Shown here: positions 8,046-16,928 of the stretch, piece after piece | How positions within the stretch are numbered: the first letter of the stretch is position 1 | Layout of the letters: every line of letters begins with the position of its first letter | Program-made: the position numbers and the translations under genes | Assembly (NCBI GenBank): GCA_965601955.1 | Contig: OZ271855.1 | Span: 3,038,001-3,102,000 of the forward strand | DNA: 64,000 bases | Reading direction: 5' to 3' | Source of the DNA: RHLJ01 sp965601955 | GTDB taxonomy: Bacteria > Bacteroidota > Rhodothermia > Balneolales > Balneolaceae | The notes under the pieces: generated by a model | Told to the model about the DNA's origin: nothing | The model's input: only the letters and a program-made list of their open reading frames with translations | Databases searched by the model: none

Positions 8046-10676
8046 TCAATTTACACTTAGTTTTGTTTTTAGCTTAATTAACTGTTGCTCACTTAAGATT
8101 TCTTTAAACAGATCGTAATTCTCTTTATATATATCAGATGTTATGATCAATTCTTCTCTTTTATTAGTAGCCAATCTCTTTATGATTTCTGCAATACCTT
8201 GATATTTATATTCTTTGAATAAATCTAAAAGCCAAGCTGAAATATTATGTTTTGTCAAAAATTGAACCAACTCATCTAATAATTCTTCATCATTAGGCGA
8301 GTCTAAAAAGTTCATCAACGCTTTCGAGCCATCAAATGCCTCTGAACCCATAAATTCATTCTTCATATGTGGCATTGTTAATAGTTTGAATATTAATATC
8401 CTTGAAAATGTTATTGGGTCATTCTCATATTTTTTTGCCCAAATAAAGATTTCCTCATTTACTTTGCCATAGTTATCGATACTTAAGCTCTGATCTTTCT
8501 GGTAGTAAATTTCAAGGAATATTAGTGTCTCCATATAACTTCCAATACTCGTCTCACTTTGAGAATTTTTAGGGTCTATCTTGGAGTAAATTTGTTCGAT
8601 TAAATCGAATAGATCTGAGGATTCAATTTCAAAAATCCATTTCAAAAAAGGAATGAAACTACTTTGATAGTAAGTGTAGTCATTCTGATGTAATCTCTTT
8701 ATTAACTCTTCAATTAGCTCAGAAAACTGTATTTCCGTTTTCAAACACCTCACAAACTCTGAGTCTCCTCTTTCCAATGAGTAAACCCCTAAAATTTTGA
8801 TATAATCATGTAATCCAAACGGAACTTTAAAGTAGTACTCAAAAAGTGATCTACTTTCATTGTCTTCCTTGAAATGATTAAATACTGAGTGAATTGACTC
8901 GCCCCATGATTCAATGGTTATGTCGTCTTGAGCAACCTCTGGATTTCCAAAATTTGAAAAAAGGTCTATTACCTTTTTTAGAACTGTAAGCTTATCGTTT
9001 GATTTTTCGATTATAGTAATCAATGAATCCCCAATATGACTTCTTATGTAACCAAAGTGTTCCAATGCAATTAATTTTTGAGTGATATCTCTCCATAGTG
9101 TCAATTCAAAAATTCTAGGTGTACTTAAATTTTCTAATAGCTCAACAGTGTTGAAAAAAAGATCAGTATCACTAGCATGAAGGGAATCCATTAAATGCTC
9201 TAAAGTTTCCCAAAATCCTTCGAAGCCTTTGATTTTATCTAAATCAAATATGCCTCTCTTACCTTTCTTTAGTGCTGGCATAATTTCTTCTGTTAGAAGA
9301 GTATGAACCACTTTATTGGCATCAGTGTTATAATGAATGGACAATAATTCCTTCTTCCATTCTGGATAGTTAATTAGAACTGTTATTCTTTGCCTATCCA
9401 GCTGCTTAAGATACTCTATCTTGTTATACGACCTTGAGAACTCAGAACTAACTAAGCAATATAATGCTAAGATCGAAAGTGGTTTTTCATCTCTCCAAGT
9501 TCTCACTAAAGCATTTAGATCATTAATAAATCGCTTAATAACTCTTGGTGTTGGATTACCTTTTCTCCCCTCAATGGTATACAGTATTTGAAACAACCTA
9601 TAGATTGTGTGACTATCTGTTTCAGATATGGATGGTAAGGATAGTTTTAATCCCTCGATTAAGAATTTTTTCCACTCTACCATAAGAGGTTTAGAGACTT
9701 TAAAAACAACTTGGAATACTTTATCTATAAAGTCAGCTTCATCCCCAAAATGGTTTTTATCGAAGTAAGTCTTCTTAAAATCAAATGGAGCAATTACCCA
9801 CACTTTTTCATGAGATTTATAAAACTTTAGGCTCTCTTGATTTAAAAAAGAAATCAATCCTGACCAAACATTAATTGAGCTATCCTCGGATAACCGATCC
9901 AGATTATCTATAACTATAACCAAACTACTTTTACTGTCTGTCAAAGCTCCATCAATTATTTTGATCAGTAGTTTTCGAAATTCTATTGATGTTGGATCTG
10001 GATTGGAAGAAATCTCAGATTTAGTTGATGTTAATGTCTTACTTATAAAAACATTAAAAAGATCACTTTCTCCTTCCCCTCTATTTACTAGATGACTTAT
10101 TAGCAAAATCAATAATGGAACTATCCAAAATGTTATAAATAATACAGCGAACCACTGAGACGAGTCCATAAATAATAATTGCTTTGAGTAGCCAGAACTG
10201 TCAAAAAGGTTCTCAATAATTTTCGCCATCGCTAACAATACAATAGGAGCAAAAAAAGTAAACAGTGCCGCTATCCGACCCGCAATAGTTAATTTCGGTT
10301 CTGTCGTATTATTTGTAATAGTTTTCTTCTTCTGTATGATTTCAATATCTGTATCAAATTCATTCCCAATTAGTTTTTCGTTCTTAAGAAAAAAATGTAG
10401 TTCTTCTATAAAAGATCTTCTTGTTGGGTCAGTTTGGTGTCTCCATGTATCATATATAAATAAATGATACTTATTCTTTTTAGAACTACTATCTCTTAAT
10501 TTTTTTTCAAGTAACTTAATGACTGTTGACTTTCCGCTACCATAATCTCCTGATATTGCTATTGACTTCCCACCTTTCTCTTCTATAATTAAATTGCTTA
10601 TAGCTTTAGCTATTCTATCATGCCCCCCTATTTCATCAACCCCCGAAGGAAAGTCATCTAATAATTTTGTTTTCAT
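8046..10676 (-). CDS. KAP family P-loop NTPase, membrane-anchored
   Basis: An 876-aa protein with Walker A GDYGSGKST (43-51) close to the N-terminus, two hydrophobic segments (about 134-157 and 174-197) inserted between the P-loop and Walker B, and Walker B SLVIVIDNLDRLSE (251-264). Membrane helices inserted into the P-loop domain are the hallmark of the KAP family (Kidins220/ARMS and PifA), whose bacterial members include the phage-exclusion protein PifA. The rest is helical. It should sit in the inner membrane with the NTPase in the cytoplasm. It is the first gene of a leftward operon with the 206-aa gene and diverges from an AbiGi-like gene 99 bp away. A role in phage exclusion is likely from family and neighbourhood but is not shown by the sequence. 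Confidence 0.8.
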   Translation of the reverse strand: MKTKLLDDFPSGVDEIGGHDRIAKAISNLIIEEKGGKSIAISGDYGSGKSTVIKLLEKKLRDSSSKKNKYHLFIYDTWRHQTDPTRRSFIEELHFFLKNEKLIGNEFDTDIEIIQKKKTITNNTTEPKLTIAGRIAALFTFFAPIVLLAMAKIIENLFDSSGYSKQLLFMDSSQWFAVLFITFWIVPLLILLISHLVNRGEGESDLFNVFISKTLTSTKSEISSNPDPTSIEFRKLLIKIIDGALTDSKSSLVIVIDNLDRLSEDSSINVWSGLISFLNQESLKFYKSHEKVWVIAPFDFKKTYFDKNHFGDEADFIDKVFQVVFKVSKPLMVEWKKFLIEGLKLSLPSISETDSHTIYRLFQILYTIEGRKGNPTPRVIKRFINDLNALVRTWRDEKPLSILALYCLVSSEFSRSYNKIEYLKQLDRQRITVLINYPEWKKELLSIHYNTDANKVVHTLLTEEIMPALKKGKRGIFDLDKIKGFEGFWETLEHLMDSLHASDTDLFFNTVELLENLSTPRIFELTLWRDITQKLIALEHFGYIRSHIGDSLITIIEKSNDKLTVLKKVIDLFSNFGNPEVAQDDITIESWGESIHSVFNHFKEDNESRSLFEYYFKVPFGLHDYIKILGVYSLERGDSEFVRCLKTEIQFSELIEELIKRLHQNDYTYYQSSFIPFLKWIFEIESSDLFDLIEQIYSKIDPKNSQSETSIGSYMETLIFLEIYYQKDQSLSIDNYGKVNEEIFIWAKKYENDPITFSRILIFKLLTMPHMKNEFMGSEAFDGSKALMNFLDSPNDEELLDELVQFLTKHNISAWLLDLFKEYKYQGIAEIIKRLATNKREELIITSDIYKENYDLFKEILSEQQLIKLKTKLSVN

Positions 10677-10683
10677 ATTTATC

Positions 10684-10721
10684 TTTTCTTGAAACTTAAA
10701 ACTATAATTAAATCAAGAAAA
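10684..10721. promoter_or_regulatory. Inverted repeat in the KAP / AbiGi-like divergent promoter region
   Basis: Two perfect 9-bp inverted arms, TTTTCTTGA at 10684-10692 and TCAAGAAAA at 10713-10721, are separated by 20 bp in the only intergenic space between the divergent KAP and AbiGi-like genes. It could be an operator that co-regulates both directions. AT-rich sequence makes chance inverted repeats more likely, so this is tentative. Confidence 0.3.
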
Positions 10722-10775
10722 AGCAATTGTTTCTGCTATAAACGTTGTTCAATACGAACCAAATAAAACTTATAA

Positions 10776-11609
10776 ATGGAAATAAGCTCAAGTAACTTAC
10801 TTCACCATACAAGAACCTTTGAAAATCTTTTAAGCATTATTCAATACGGTTTTGAGCATAGAGTAGTTCATGAAAGCCTTCCTTTTTCAGAACCACCCTC
10901 TTCTATGCTTAACATACCAGGTTTAATTAGATATGACTATGAATTCAGAGCTGTTTGTTTTACTGATTTACCCACGGACAGGATAGTAAATCATATTGAG
11001 CAGTACGGAAAATATATCATAGGTTTGACTAAAGACTGGGGTAAGTTTAATGGGGTTACACCTATTCGTTACGTTCATCATTATACACCAGATCTTTACA
11101 ACACTACTTTCCAATACATCAGAAATTTTGTGGAAAATTTTCCTGGTAGTAAATCCAATATTATTGAGACAGTTAACGAAATATTAGAAGAATCTGGTCT
11201 TGAGAACCCAATTACAACTGAGGATATAGAAGGACTGCCAAAAAAAATTCAATACCTGTTTGAAGGGTACAATACTATGATCAAAGACATTTGTTTTCAT
11301 ATATATACCCATCTCGGTTTAATGAGAATCTCAGAAGAGGACAAGTGGAATGAAAAGTTGGGAATACATGAAAGAAAAAACTATTACAATGAAAGAGAGT
11401 GGAGGTCTTTAGATCTTGATGGAGAAAAAGGAAATTTAGAGTTTTATGATAGTGACATCTCCTTTATTTATGTAATAACAGAAAAAGAGAAAAATGACTT
11501 GATAGAATTCTTTAAAAAGAGTAGAACTGAGTACAGAAATCAAAAACTAGATGAATTAAAAAATAAAATTCGACTTGTCTCTGAGCTTCAACAAACAAAC
11601 CAAGATTGA
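10776..11609 (+). CDS. AbiGi-like abortive-infection family protein
   Basis: A 277-aa soluble protein with the run of motifs expected for the AbiGi family: an N-terminal HHTRTFENLLSIIQYGF segment (10-26), AVCFTDLP (59-66), YGKYIIGLTKDWG followed by PIRYVHH (77-102), and a C-terminal NEREWR (205-210). AbiGi was named from the lactococcal AbiG abortive-infection pair; its biochemical activity is not settled. No AbiGii-type toxin is adjacent. The gene diverges from the KAP NTPase and may belong to the same defence module. A second protein with the same motif order lies at 17899-18747. Confidence 0.6.
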   Translation: MEISSSNLLHHTRTFENLLSIIQYGFEHRVVHESLPFSEPPSSMLNIPGLIRYDYEFRAVCFTDLPTDRIVNHIEQYGKYIIGLTKDWGKFNGVTPIRYVHHYTPDLYNTTFQYIRNFVENFPGSKSNIIETVNEILEESGLENPITTEDIEGLPKKIQYLFEGYNTMIKDICFHIYTHLGLMRISEEDKWNEKLGIHERKNYYNEREWRSLDLDGEKGNLEFYDSDISFIYVITEKEKNDLIEFFKKSRTEYRNQKLDELKNKIRLVSELQQTNQD

Positions 11610-11614
11610 TTTGA

Positions 11615-12211
11615 TTAACCTATATTTTCCAGTGCTTTTTTAACCTTTTGTACTGTACCTGTACTCTTTCTCGTTAGCTTAGCAATCCTGCGTATAGATT
11701 CCCCCCGATTTAACTCTTTGACTATATCTGAATGTTTCTTGATTAACTCAGCATCTGAAAGAGTAGATCCTTCTGCCCTTCCTAAATATTTACCTTCAGC
11801 TTTAGCTCTTTCAATACCCTCACGTTGGGTTTCTCTCCTATTATTATAATCTATTTCTGCAATTGTGCTCAGAACCGAAACAAGTAGTTTAGCTACAGGA
11901 TTCTGTTCACCATTTTCAAGCAATGTACTTAAACCCTCTTTCTTTGAAATTACATTCACTCCGAGTTTGGTAAAAGTCTTTATAGTCTGGAGAACGTTAA
12001 TCGCATCTCTACCTAACCGATCTATGGAATGAACCTCAACTTCTTTAATTAAACCTGTTTTTGCATCTGATATTAGTTTGCTTCCTTTAGGCCTTTCTTC
12101 AAATGGTACCATCCCAGAGATTTTATCCCAGTATATTTTACCCTCCTTTCCCTCAATTTGTCGACTTAAATTCTGTTCAAAAGTTGATACTCGTACATAA
12201 GTAGCTCTCAT
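11615..12211 (-). CDS. Small serine recombinase (resolvase/invertase family)
   Basis: A 198-aa protein with the resolvase catalytic domain: YVRVSTFEQN with nucleophilic Ser9, the SIDRLGRD segment carrying the conserved arginines, and a long E-helix region (VLSTIAEIDYNNRRETQREGIERA), ending in a small helix-turn-helix (about 165-195, SIRRIAKLTRKSTGTVQKV). This is the usual length for Tn3-type resolvases and DNA invertases. It resolves or inverts DNA between short crossover sites. No transposase is next to it, so it is either a remnant of a transposon, a dimer resolution function of the island, or an invertase. I could not identify its target sites. It is distinct from the large recombinase at 20507. 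Confidence 0.85.
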   Translation of the reverse strand: MRATYVRVSTFEQNLSRQIEGKEGKIYWDKISGMVPFEERPKGSKLISDAKTGLIKEVEVHSIDRLGRDAINVLQTIKTFTKLGVNVISKKEGLSTLLENGEQNPVAKLLVSVLSTIAEIDYNNRRETQREGIERAKAEGKYLGRAEGSTLSDAELIKKHSDIVKELNRGESIRRIAKLTRKSTGTVQKVKKALENIG

Positions 12212-12457
12212 ATAGTTTGTTTTAGATTAGCGTGTCAAAAATAGAGCTATGTGCTAAAAATCCCAATTAGACATTTCTAAGCTAGATTTGAGATTCCCTA
12301 AATCGTAGGATTTAAAACTATACCTCAAAAACAGTACGCAAAATTAATCTACTCCTTTTAATGTTTTCAGGATTTATGTTTATTCAGCTTAGGCTTTAGT
12401 TTTTTAGTTTAAGGATTATATAATTGGGGTTTAAATACTTGAGGGATAAAAAATAAT

Positions 12458-13021
12458 TTGATGGAACTATTCGAAAACTTACTTCCTGCTATCACAACCA
12501 TTATTGGGGGTGTACTTGGGTATTTTGCAAATTACTTTATTGAGAAAAAAAACTATAAGAGACAGGAAAAAAATCTACAGGAAGAACGTTTAATGAAATT
12601 GTCAGATGAATTCATTGAAATCCTCGACTCTCTTGGTAATTACTTTAATGATACAATAGCAATAGTATCGGATCTTGAAGGAATAAGAATAACCAAAAAA
12701 ATTGAAAAGGAATTTGATGAGGAAATTGTTGCAGTTACTGATAAATTCAATGAATACCAGAGAAAAGCAAATGTGGCAGCATATAAGTTCCGTTTTGGAC
12801 AATTAGTTGATATTCAGGAAGACCTTAATGCGCTTTACGGTTTTTTAAGAGAATTGGATAATTTTTTAGATAAAAAAGATGAGAGATTTTTCTTCATCCC
12901 AATTAAACAAAAGGATGTTGAGTATTTAGAAGATCTCAACGAAAGATTTGACAAAGTAGAAGATGTCATAATGGATAAAATGGCTTTATTTTATCAAACA
13001 AGATTTTTACCTCAGAAATAG
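12458..13021 (+). CDS. Hypothetical membrane-anchored coiled-coil protein
   Basis: A 187-aa protein with one N-terminal membrane segment (about residues 8-28, LLPAITTIIGGVLGYFANYF) immediately followed by a charged coiled-coil (KKNYKRQEKNLQEERLMK) and further helices. This suggests a single-pass inner-membrane protein with a cytoplasmic helical domain. No family is recognised. It is followed after 183 bp by another unrecognised gene on the same strand. Its place in the island suggests an accessory or defence role, without direct evidence. Confidence 0.55.
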   Translation: MMELFENLLPAITTIIGGVLGYFANYFIEKKNYKRQEKNLQEERLMKLSDEFIEILDSLGNYFNDTIAIVSDLEGIRITKKIEKEFDEEIVAVTDKFNEYQRKANVAAYKFRFGQLVDIQEDLNALYGFLRELDNFLDKKDERFFFIPIKQKDVEYLEDLNERFDKVEDVIMDKMALFYQTRFLPQK

Positions 13022-13204
13022 GTATAGCTACGTCTAATAAATCTTACTCAATTCTATTTTATTAAGAATGAAAGCTACTTGAAAAATCTTTTTTCTAATG
13101 CTTTCTACACGTAGCTAGAAGGCGTAGTAGACATATTACTTTCCATTTTTTTAATACCCCTCCCCAAAAAATTGTTTCTGTTATAATTAACTGAAAAATT
13201 AATT
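13022..13204. other. Intergenic spacer with a 9-bp inverted repeat
   Basis: This 183-bp spacer holds TAGCTACGT at 13025-13033 and its exact reverse complement ACGTAGCTA at 13109-13117, 75 bp apart. The arms are not AT-only, so a chance match is less likely than for other repeats in the island. It could be a binding site pair or part of a small structured RNA; nothing else is visible here. Confidence 0.25.
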
Positions 13205-13753
13205 ATGAATAGAAATGAATTAGAAGCTCAGCTCAAAAAAGAGTTGATGCAAAATATATGGGACTTAATTTTTGGTACAGGGATATTGGGGTTATTTAAT
13301 AAGGGCAGCAAAGAAAAAATCATCAATATTTTTCGATTCGAAGAAGATGAATTCGTCGGTATCAATTCATGTCAGGAATATGATAAGTGGCATACCCATA
13401 TGGTAGGTTATTACCATAAGAAACTAATACCCATATACAAAGAGAATCAAAAAATAGACCCGCAGAATCCATACACATATACTACCAAGATTTTTAACCA
13501 ATTCATCAAACTCTATTTACTACAGATTGTTGTTGCTGACCCTTTCACTTATGGAAAATTCTTTGAATATGCTCACCCAATATTCTCAAATAAATTCCTA
13601 AAAGCATTAGTTACAGATGCTAAATCATTAACTGAATTCGATAAAGAACTATATGAAGACTATGTTGGATTGTACCGCCTACTTATTAAAGACCCTTTAT
13701 CGGATATACAAGCATACCAAACTGTTACCTTGATTGAAGGAATTAATATCTAA
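13205..13753 (+). CDS. Hypothetical 182-aa protein
   Basis: A soluble protein of mixed composition with aromatic-rich segments (EYDKWHTHMVGYYHKK and VVADPFTYGKFFEYAHPIF). There is no signal peptide, clear membrane helix or catalytic motif that I recognise. The stop overlaps the stop of the convergent 395-aa gene by 4 bp. It reads as a real protein of unknown function. Confidence 0.5.
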   Translation: MNRNELEAQLKKELMQNIWDLIFGTGILGLFNKGSKEKIINIFRFEEDEFVGINSCQEYDKWHTHMVGYYHKKLIPIYKENQKIDPQNPYTYTTKIFNQFIKLYLLQIVVADPFTYGKFFEYAHPIFSNKFLKALVTDAKSLTEFDKELYEDYVGLYRLLIKDPLSDIQAYQTVTLIEGINI

Positions 13754-14937
13754 CTGTTGTAAAACTTCTTTTGATTTATATACTCATCAAAAGCTGCATA
13801 TAGCCTTAGCCATGATGACTTATGCTCTCTTTTAAATTCAAAGTATTTCCCACCTAAGATGAATAAAAAAATCAATGAGATCGTACCAATTACTCCCCCA
13901 ATAGAGAATGCAATTATTATTACAAAACAATAGAATAGTGCTAAGAATGGAATGATTTTTATCTTTCTATATATATGCTTTATCTTTTTATACTCTTTTG
14001 AAAACTCTTTTAGTTCATCTCCTTTTAAATCCGTTGCCTCTTCAATAAATGTAAACCTAGAATTAATTAACTCCTTTACTTTGGAATCCCCTAAGTTCAA
14101 TAGATAATGTTTAACTAAAAATCCTTTGAATTCATTAGTTGTAAAAACATAACTACAACAAATCCTCCATCTATCAAATATTTTTAAAGCTAATTCTTGT
14201 AACTCCTTATTTTCTAGCTGTACTGAGTTTAATCTCGTAGCGATCTGTGCACCACTTACTAAATTACTTAGTAAATCTGCATAAGATTTATCAAGAATAA
14301 TATTAATGCGGTCAAGTTCTGATTGAAAAAAAAGTTCTTTCTTACTTTTATTTGAATACTCGTTATAAAATCCAAAGACAGTACTTGCGAGACCTATATT
14401 TTTCAAGCTCTTTGATTCAACTGTTACATAAGTTAACCCACCAATGAGTTGAGAAGCTGAACTTATACCATCAGATTGTTTTAGAATTTTTGCAATTCTT
14501 ATTTCTTCTTGTTGTTTTTCATTCTCTTTCTCAATCAACACATAAGAGATACCATACATTACTTGCATAGTACTATTAAGCATGGACAAGTAAACTAATG
14601 AAATCAAACTAAAGGCTTCTTTTTCTGTATCTAAACTCACTAGCCTAGTTAATTGCTCTAGATACTCATTAATTTTGCTTTCTTTTTCTAGAGAATTAAA
14701 ATCAAATGTGTGATAGAATGTTTTCATTATTGAATAAGCAATTCTATTCTTAGCTAAAAAACCATTTGAATTCATCTTTGCATTTATACTGTCAAAATCT
14801 CGGGATTCTAAATCGAGAAGTATAATCTCGAGTTCATCTTCACTAGCTTTATATGAAAAGTATTCTTTAAAAAACGATGAGAATAGCTCAATTATAGATT
14901 TACTAAAATCCTGAGGCTGATCTTTTTCATTTAACAT
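13750..14937 (-). CDS. Hypothetical 395-aa protein with C-terminal membrane hairpin
   Basis: About 320 residues of soluble helical sequence are followed by two adjacent hydrophobic segments (about 328-363, including FLALFYCFVIIIAFSIGG and ISLIFLFILGG) and a short basic tail. It is probably anchored in the inner membrane with its bulk in the cytoplasm. The layout recalls membrane-attached conflict-system effectors, but no family is recognised. The gene diverges from a small XRE regulator, with a 20-bp AT palindrome between them that could regulate both. Confidence 0.55.
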   Translation of the reverse strand: MLNEKDQPQDFSKSIIELFSSFFKEYFSYKASEDELEIILLDLESRDFDSINAKMNSNGFLAKNRIAYSIMKTFYHTFDFNSLEKESKINEYLEQLTRLVSLDTEKEAFSLISLVYLSMLNSTMQVMYGISYVLIEKENEKQQEEIRIAKILKQSDGISSASQLIGGLTYVTVESKSLKNIGLASTVFGFYNEYSNKSKKELFFQSELDRINIILDKSYADLLSNLVSGAQIATRLNSVQLENKELQELALKIFDRWRICCSYVFTTNEFKGFLVKHYLLNLGDSKVKELINSRFTFIEEATDLKGDELKEFSKEYKKIKHIYRKIKIIPFLALFYCFVIIIAFSIGGVIGTISLIFLFILGGKYFEFKREHKSSWLRLYAAFDEYINQKKFYNS

Positions 14938-14974
14938 ATTTGCATCATCCAGTCCTAAGTAAACATTTCATTTA

Positions 14975-14994
14975 TATATTTTATTTAAAATATA
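14975..14994. promoter_or_regulatory. 20-bp AT palindrome between the 395-aa gene and the XRE gene
   Basis: TATATTTTA at 14975-14983, two Ts, then the exact reverse complement TAAAATATA at 14986-14994. It lies in the 114-bp divergent spacer next to a gene for a helix-turn-helix regulator, a usual place for a dimer-binding operator. AT richness lowers its significance. Confidence 0.3.
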
Positions 14995-15040
14995 ATAAAA
15001 CTAATGCTATAGTTTATGGTTTAGATTTTAAGTCTACTGT

Positions 15041-15053
15041 ACCCTGTTAGGGT
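15041..15053. promoter_or_regulatory. Palindrome overlapping the XRE start codon (possible autoregulatory operator)
   Basis: ACCCT GTT AGGGT is a perfect 5-bp-arm palindrome whose right arm runs into the GTG start at 15052. It is GC-richer than its surroundings. A small XRE regulator bound here would block its own expression; this is inference from position. Confidence 0.35.
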
Positions 15054-15297
15054 GAAAAAAATAGATGGATTAAATAAGGCAGTCGGTGAAACAATCAGAG
15101 AGCTGAGAGTTCTAAAAAATCTTTCTCAAGAAGAATTAGCAGATAGATGTGATACAAGTGCAGTATATATATCTGAAATTGAAAGAGGAACAAAAAACCC
15201 AACAGTATCATCCCTTATGGTAATAGCGCTCTCTTTTGATTTGAAAATGAGTGAGTTAGTAAGTGAAGTTGAAAAAAAGATTAATTATATAGCCTGA
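15052..15297 (+). CDS. XRE-family helix-turn-helix regulator
   Basis: An 81-aa protein made almost wholly of a Cro/C1-type HTH domain (about residues 11-68; VGETIRELRVLKNLSQEELA, then SAVYISEIERGTKNPTVSSL). The start is GTG. It has no extra effector domain, so it probably acts as a simple dimeric repressor of itself and neighbouring genes. It converges on the secreted trypsin-like protease (stops 2 bp apart) and diverges from the 395-aa membrane protein. Likely targets are the two palindromes just upstream. Confidence 0.8.
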   Translation: MKKIDGLNKAVGETIRELRVLKNLSQEELADRCDTSAVYISEIERGTKNPTVSSLMVIALSFDLKMSELVSEVEKKINYIA

Positions 15298-15299
15298 CC

Positions 15300-16928
15300 T
15301 TATCCCTCTTTCTTTTTTAAAAGTTTATCTACCTCTGCAACATCAATTACTGTATTTGTAGTGATTTCTAATATTCCAGTACTCGGATCAAATACTTGGA
15401 ATTTACCCATCCTTGATAAATTTGATGTATATATATAATTATCCAATATATATTTCTCCTCTAAACCAAGTTTCCAAGCTGACGCATAAAATTTCATTGC
15501 TAATTCTGGATTATCTATTTGGTAACTAAGATCTCCCATAAAACTAAAATAACTTGCTTTGACTTTATTATGATCAACACCCAAATAGTCAACTGTAGCA
15601 ACCATTGTGCTTATTAGATCATATAGATCATTTTCTAACGATAACGAATCATAATTAAATTTTGGATATTCTATATCCAATTTGGTTCTATAAAATTTAG
15701 ACTCAGAATAGTCTTTTATAAGATTTGCTACATATATTTTTTTAAAATCTTTATCTACTCCAAAAAGTAATTCTTCATCTATACTCACTCCGTTACTCTG
15801 CTTAACTATTTCGTCAAAATCTAAATTTTGTTGATTTTCAGAAATAAAAGAATTCAGTTTTCTGTTTAGCAAATTTTCCGAAAATGCAAACGCATTTCTA
15901 GCAAGTTCAAATTCATTATTTCGATAAGCTTTAGCACCAATGTTATATGCTTTTCTACCGATTGACTCATAATTAATGCTAGAAAAGAAATTACTTACTA
16001 TGAATGGATCTTTAATCCGTTGAATTATTGCATTCAATAATTTACAACTGATTGAATTATTAATGTCCAATTTATTTTGCATTTCATCTCTTAACATCAG
16101 ACTCCAAGCAAACAATTCTAGATTGGTCAATTCATTTCCACTTCCCTCTTTCAAATATTGAGAAAGCTCGATCTCAGATATGCTTCCAGATAACAATTTA
16201 TCATGTATTCCTATTAACTTTGTGCTTGGTGGTACTTTAGATAGGATTTCTTTGTGCGAAGTAGAAGGCAAATAAAACCCAAAATGATTACCTAATCTAT
16301 AACGAATCAATGTTCCATCAACTTTACCGTATTTATTAATTAAAGGCCCACCACTATGACCTGGGTATGTTGTATGTTCAATCTGAATCGTACCATCTTT
16401 ATCTCTATCTACTACAGGTCCTTCAAATCTTTTTAAATTTTCATACTCTTCTTCAGGATACCCCAAAGAAATAGGTTTTTCATCCAACAGAATTACACCG
16501 AAATCAAAATCAATCGGACGGATAAATTCTTTTACATCTATCCAGCTAGAATCTTCCACAATTTTTAACAGTGCAACATCAATATATTTCTCTGAGTTAT
16601 ATGCTATAATCTCGAATTCAAACTCAGGGCTTAACTCTCCTAATCTTGGTATATTTCCAACAACCTTTTGACTTGCATTAATTGAGTTTTTAATTGTATG
16701 ATATGCAGTTATAAAGTAGCCTCTATCATCGATTAAATAACCTGTTCCTTTTTCTGACCGATCTTCAGGCTGGATTATTGCAATAGAGTTTCCGAAGTAA
16801 TCAAATACCGAGACTGTATTAATAGAATTATAAGATTCATAATCCTCACAATAATTTTGTGCCTGAGCGGTAGTACTTCCAGAATAAACTATAAGAATGA
16901 AAGCATTTAGTTTTAAAAAGCTCTTCAA
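15300..16928 (-). CDS. Secreted trypsin-like serine protease (trypco-associated)
   Basis: A 542-aa protein with an N-terminal signal peptide (about 1-24, ending AQAQ) and a chymotrypsin/HtrA-type protease domain: His77 in AYHTIK, Asp117 in YIDVALLKI and Ser192 in GHSGGPL form a complete catalytic triad. The C-terminal half (about 240-542) is helical, with TPR-like segments such as AYNIGAKAYRNNEFELARNAF. It should act in the periplasm or outside. Its start overlaps the stop of the upstream gene, which encodes two trypco2-like repeats, by 4 bp. Trypco domains are known to co-occur with trypsin-like proteases in predicted NTP-dependent conflict systems. Here the pair is exported, which is unusual for those systems. 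Confidence 0.8.
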   Translation of the reverse strand: MKSFLKLNAFILIVYSGSTTAQAQNYCEDYESYNSINTVSVFDYFGNSIAIIQPEDRSEKGTGYLIDDRGYFITAYHTIKNSINASQKVVGNIPRLGELSPEFEFEIIAYNSEKYIDVALLKIVEDSSWIDVKEFIRPIDFDFGVILLDEKPISLGYPEEEYENLKRFEGPVVDRDKDGTIQIEHTTYPGHSGGPLINKYGKVDGTLIRYRLGNHFGFYLPSTSHKEILSKVPPSTKLIGIHDKLLSGSISEIELSQYLKEGSGNELTNLELFAWSLMLRDEMQNKLDINNSISCKLLNAIIQRIKDPFIVSNFFSSINYESIGRKAYNIGAKAYRNNEFELARNAFAFSENLLNRKLNSFISENQQNLDFDEIVKQSNGVSIDEELLFGVDKDFKKIYVANLIKDYSESKFYRTKLDIEYPKFNYDSLSLENDLYDLISTMVATVDYLGVDHNKVKASYFSFMGDLSYQIDNPELAMKFYASAWKLGLEEKYILDNYIYTSNLSRMGKFQVFDPSTGILEITTNTVIDVAEVDKLLKKKEG

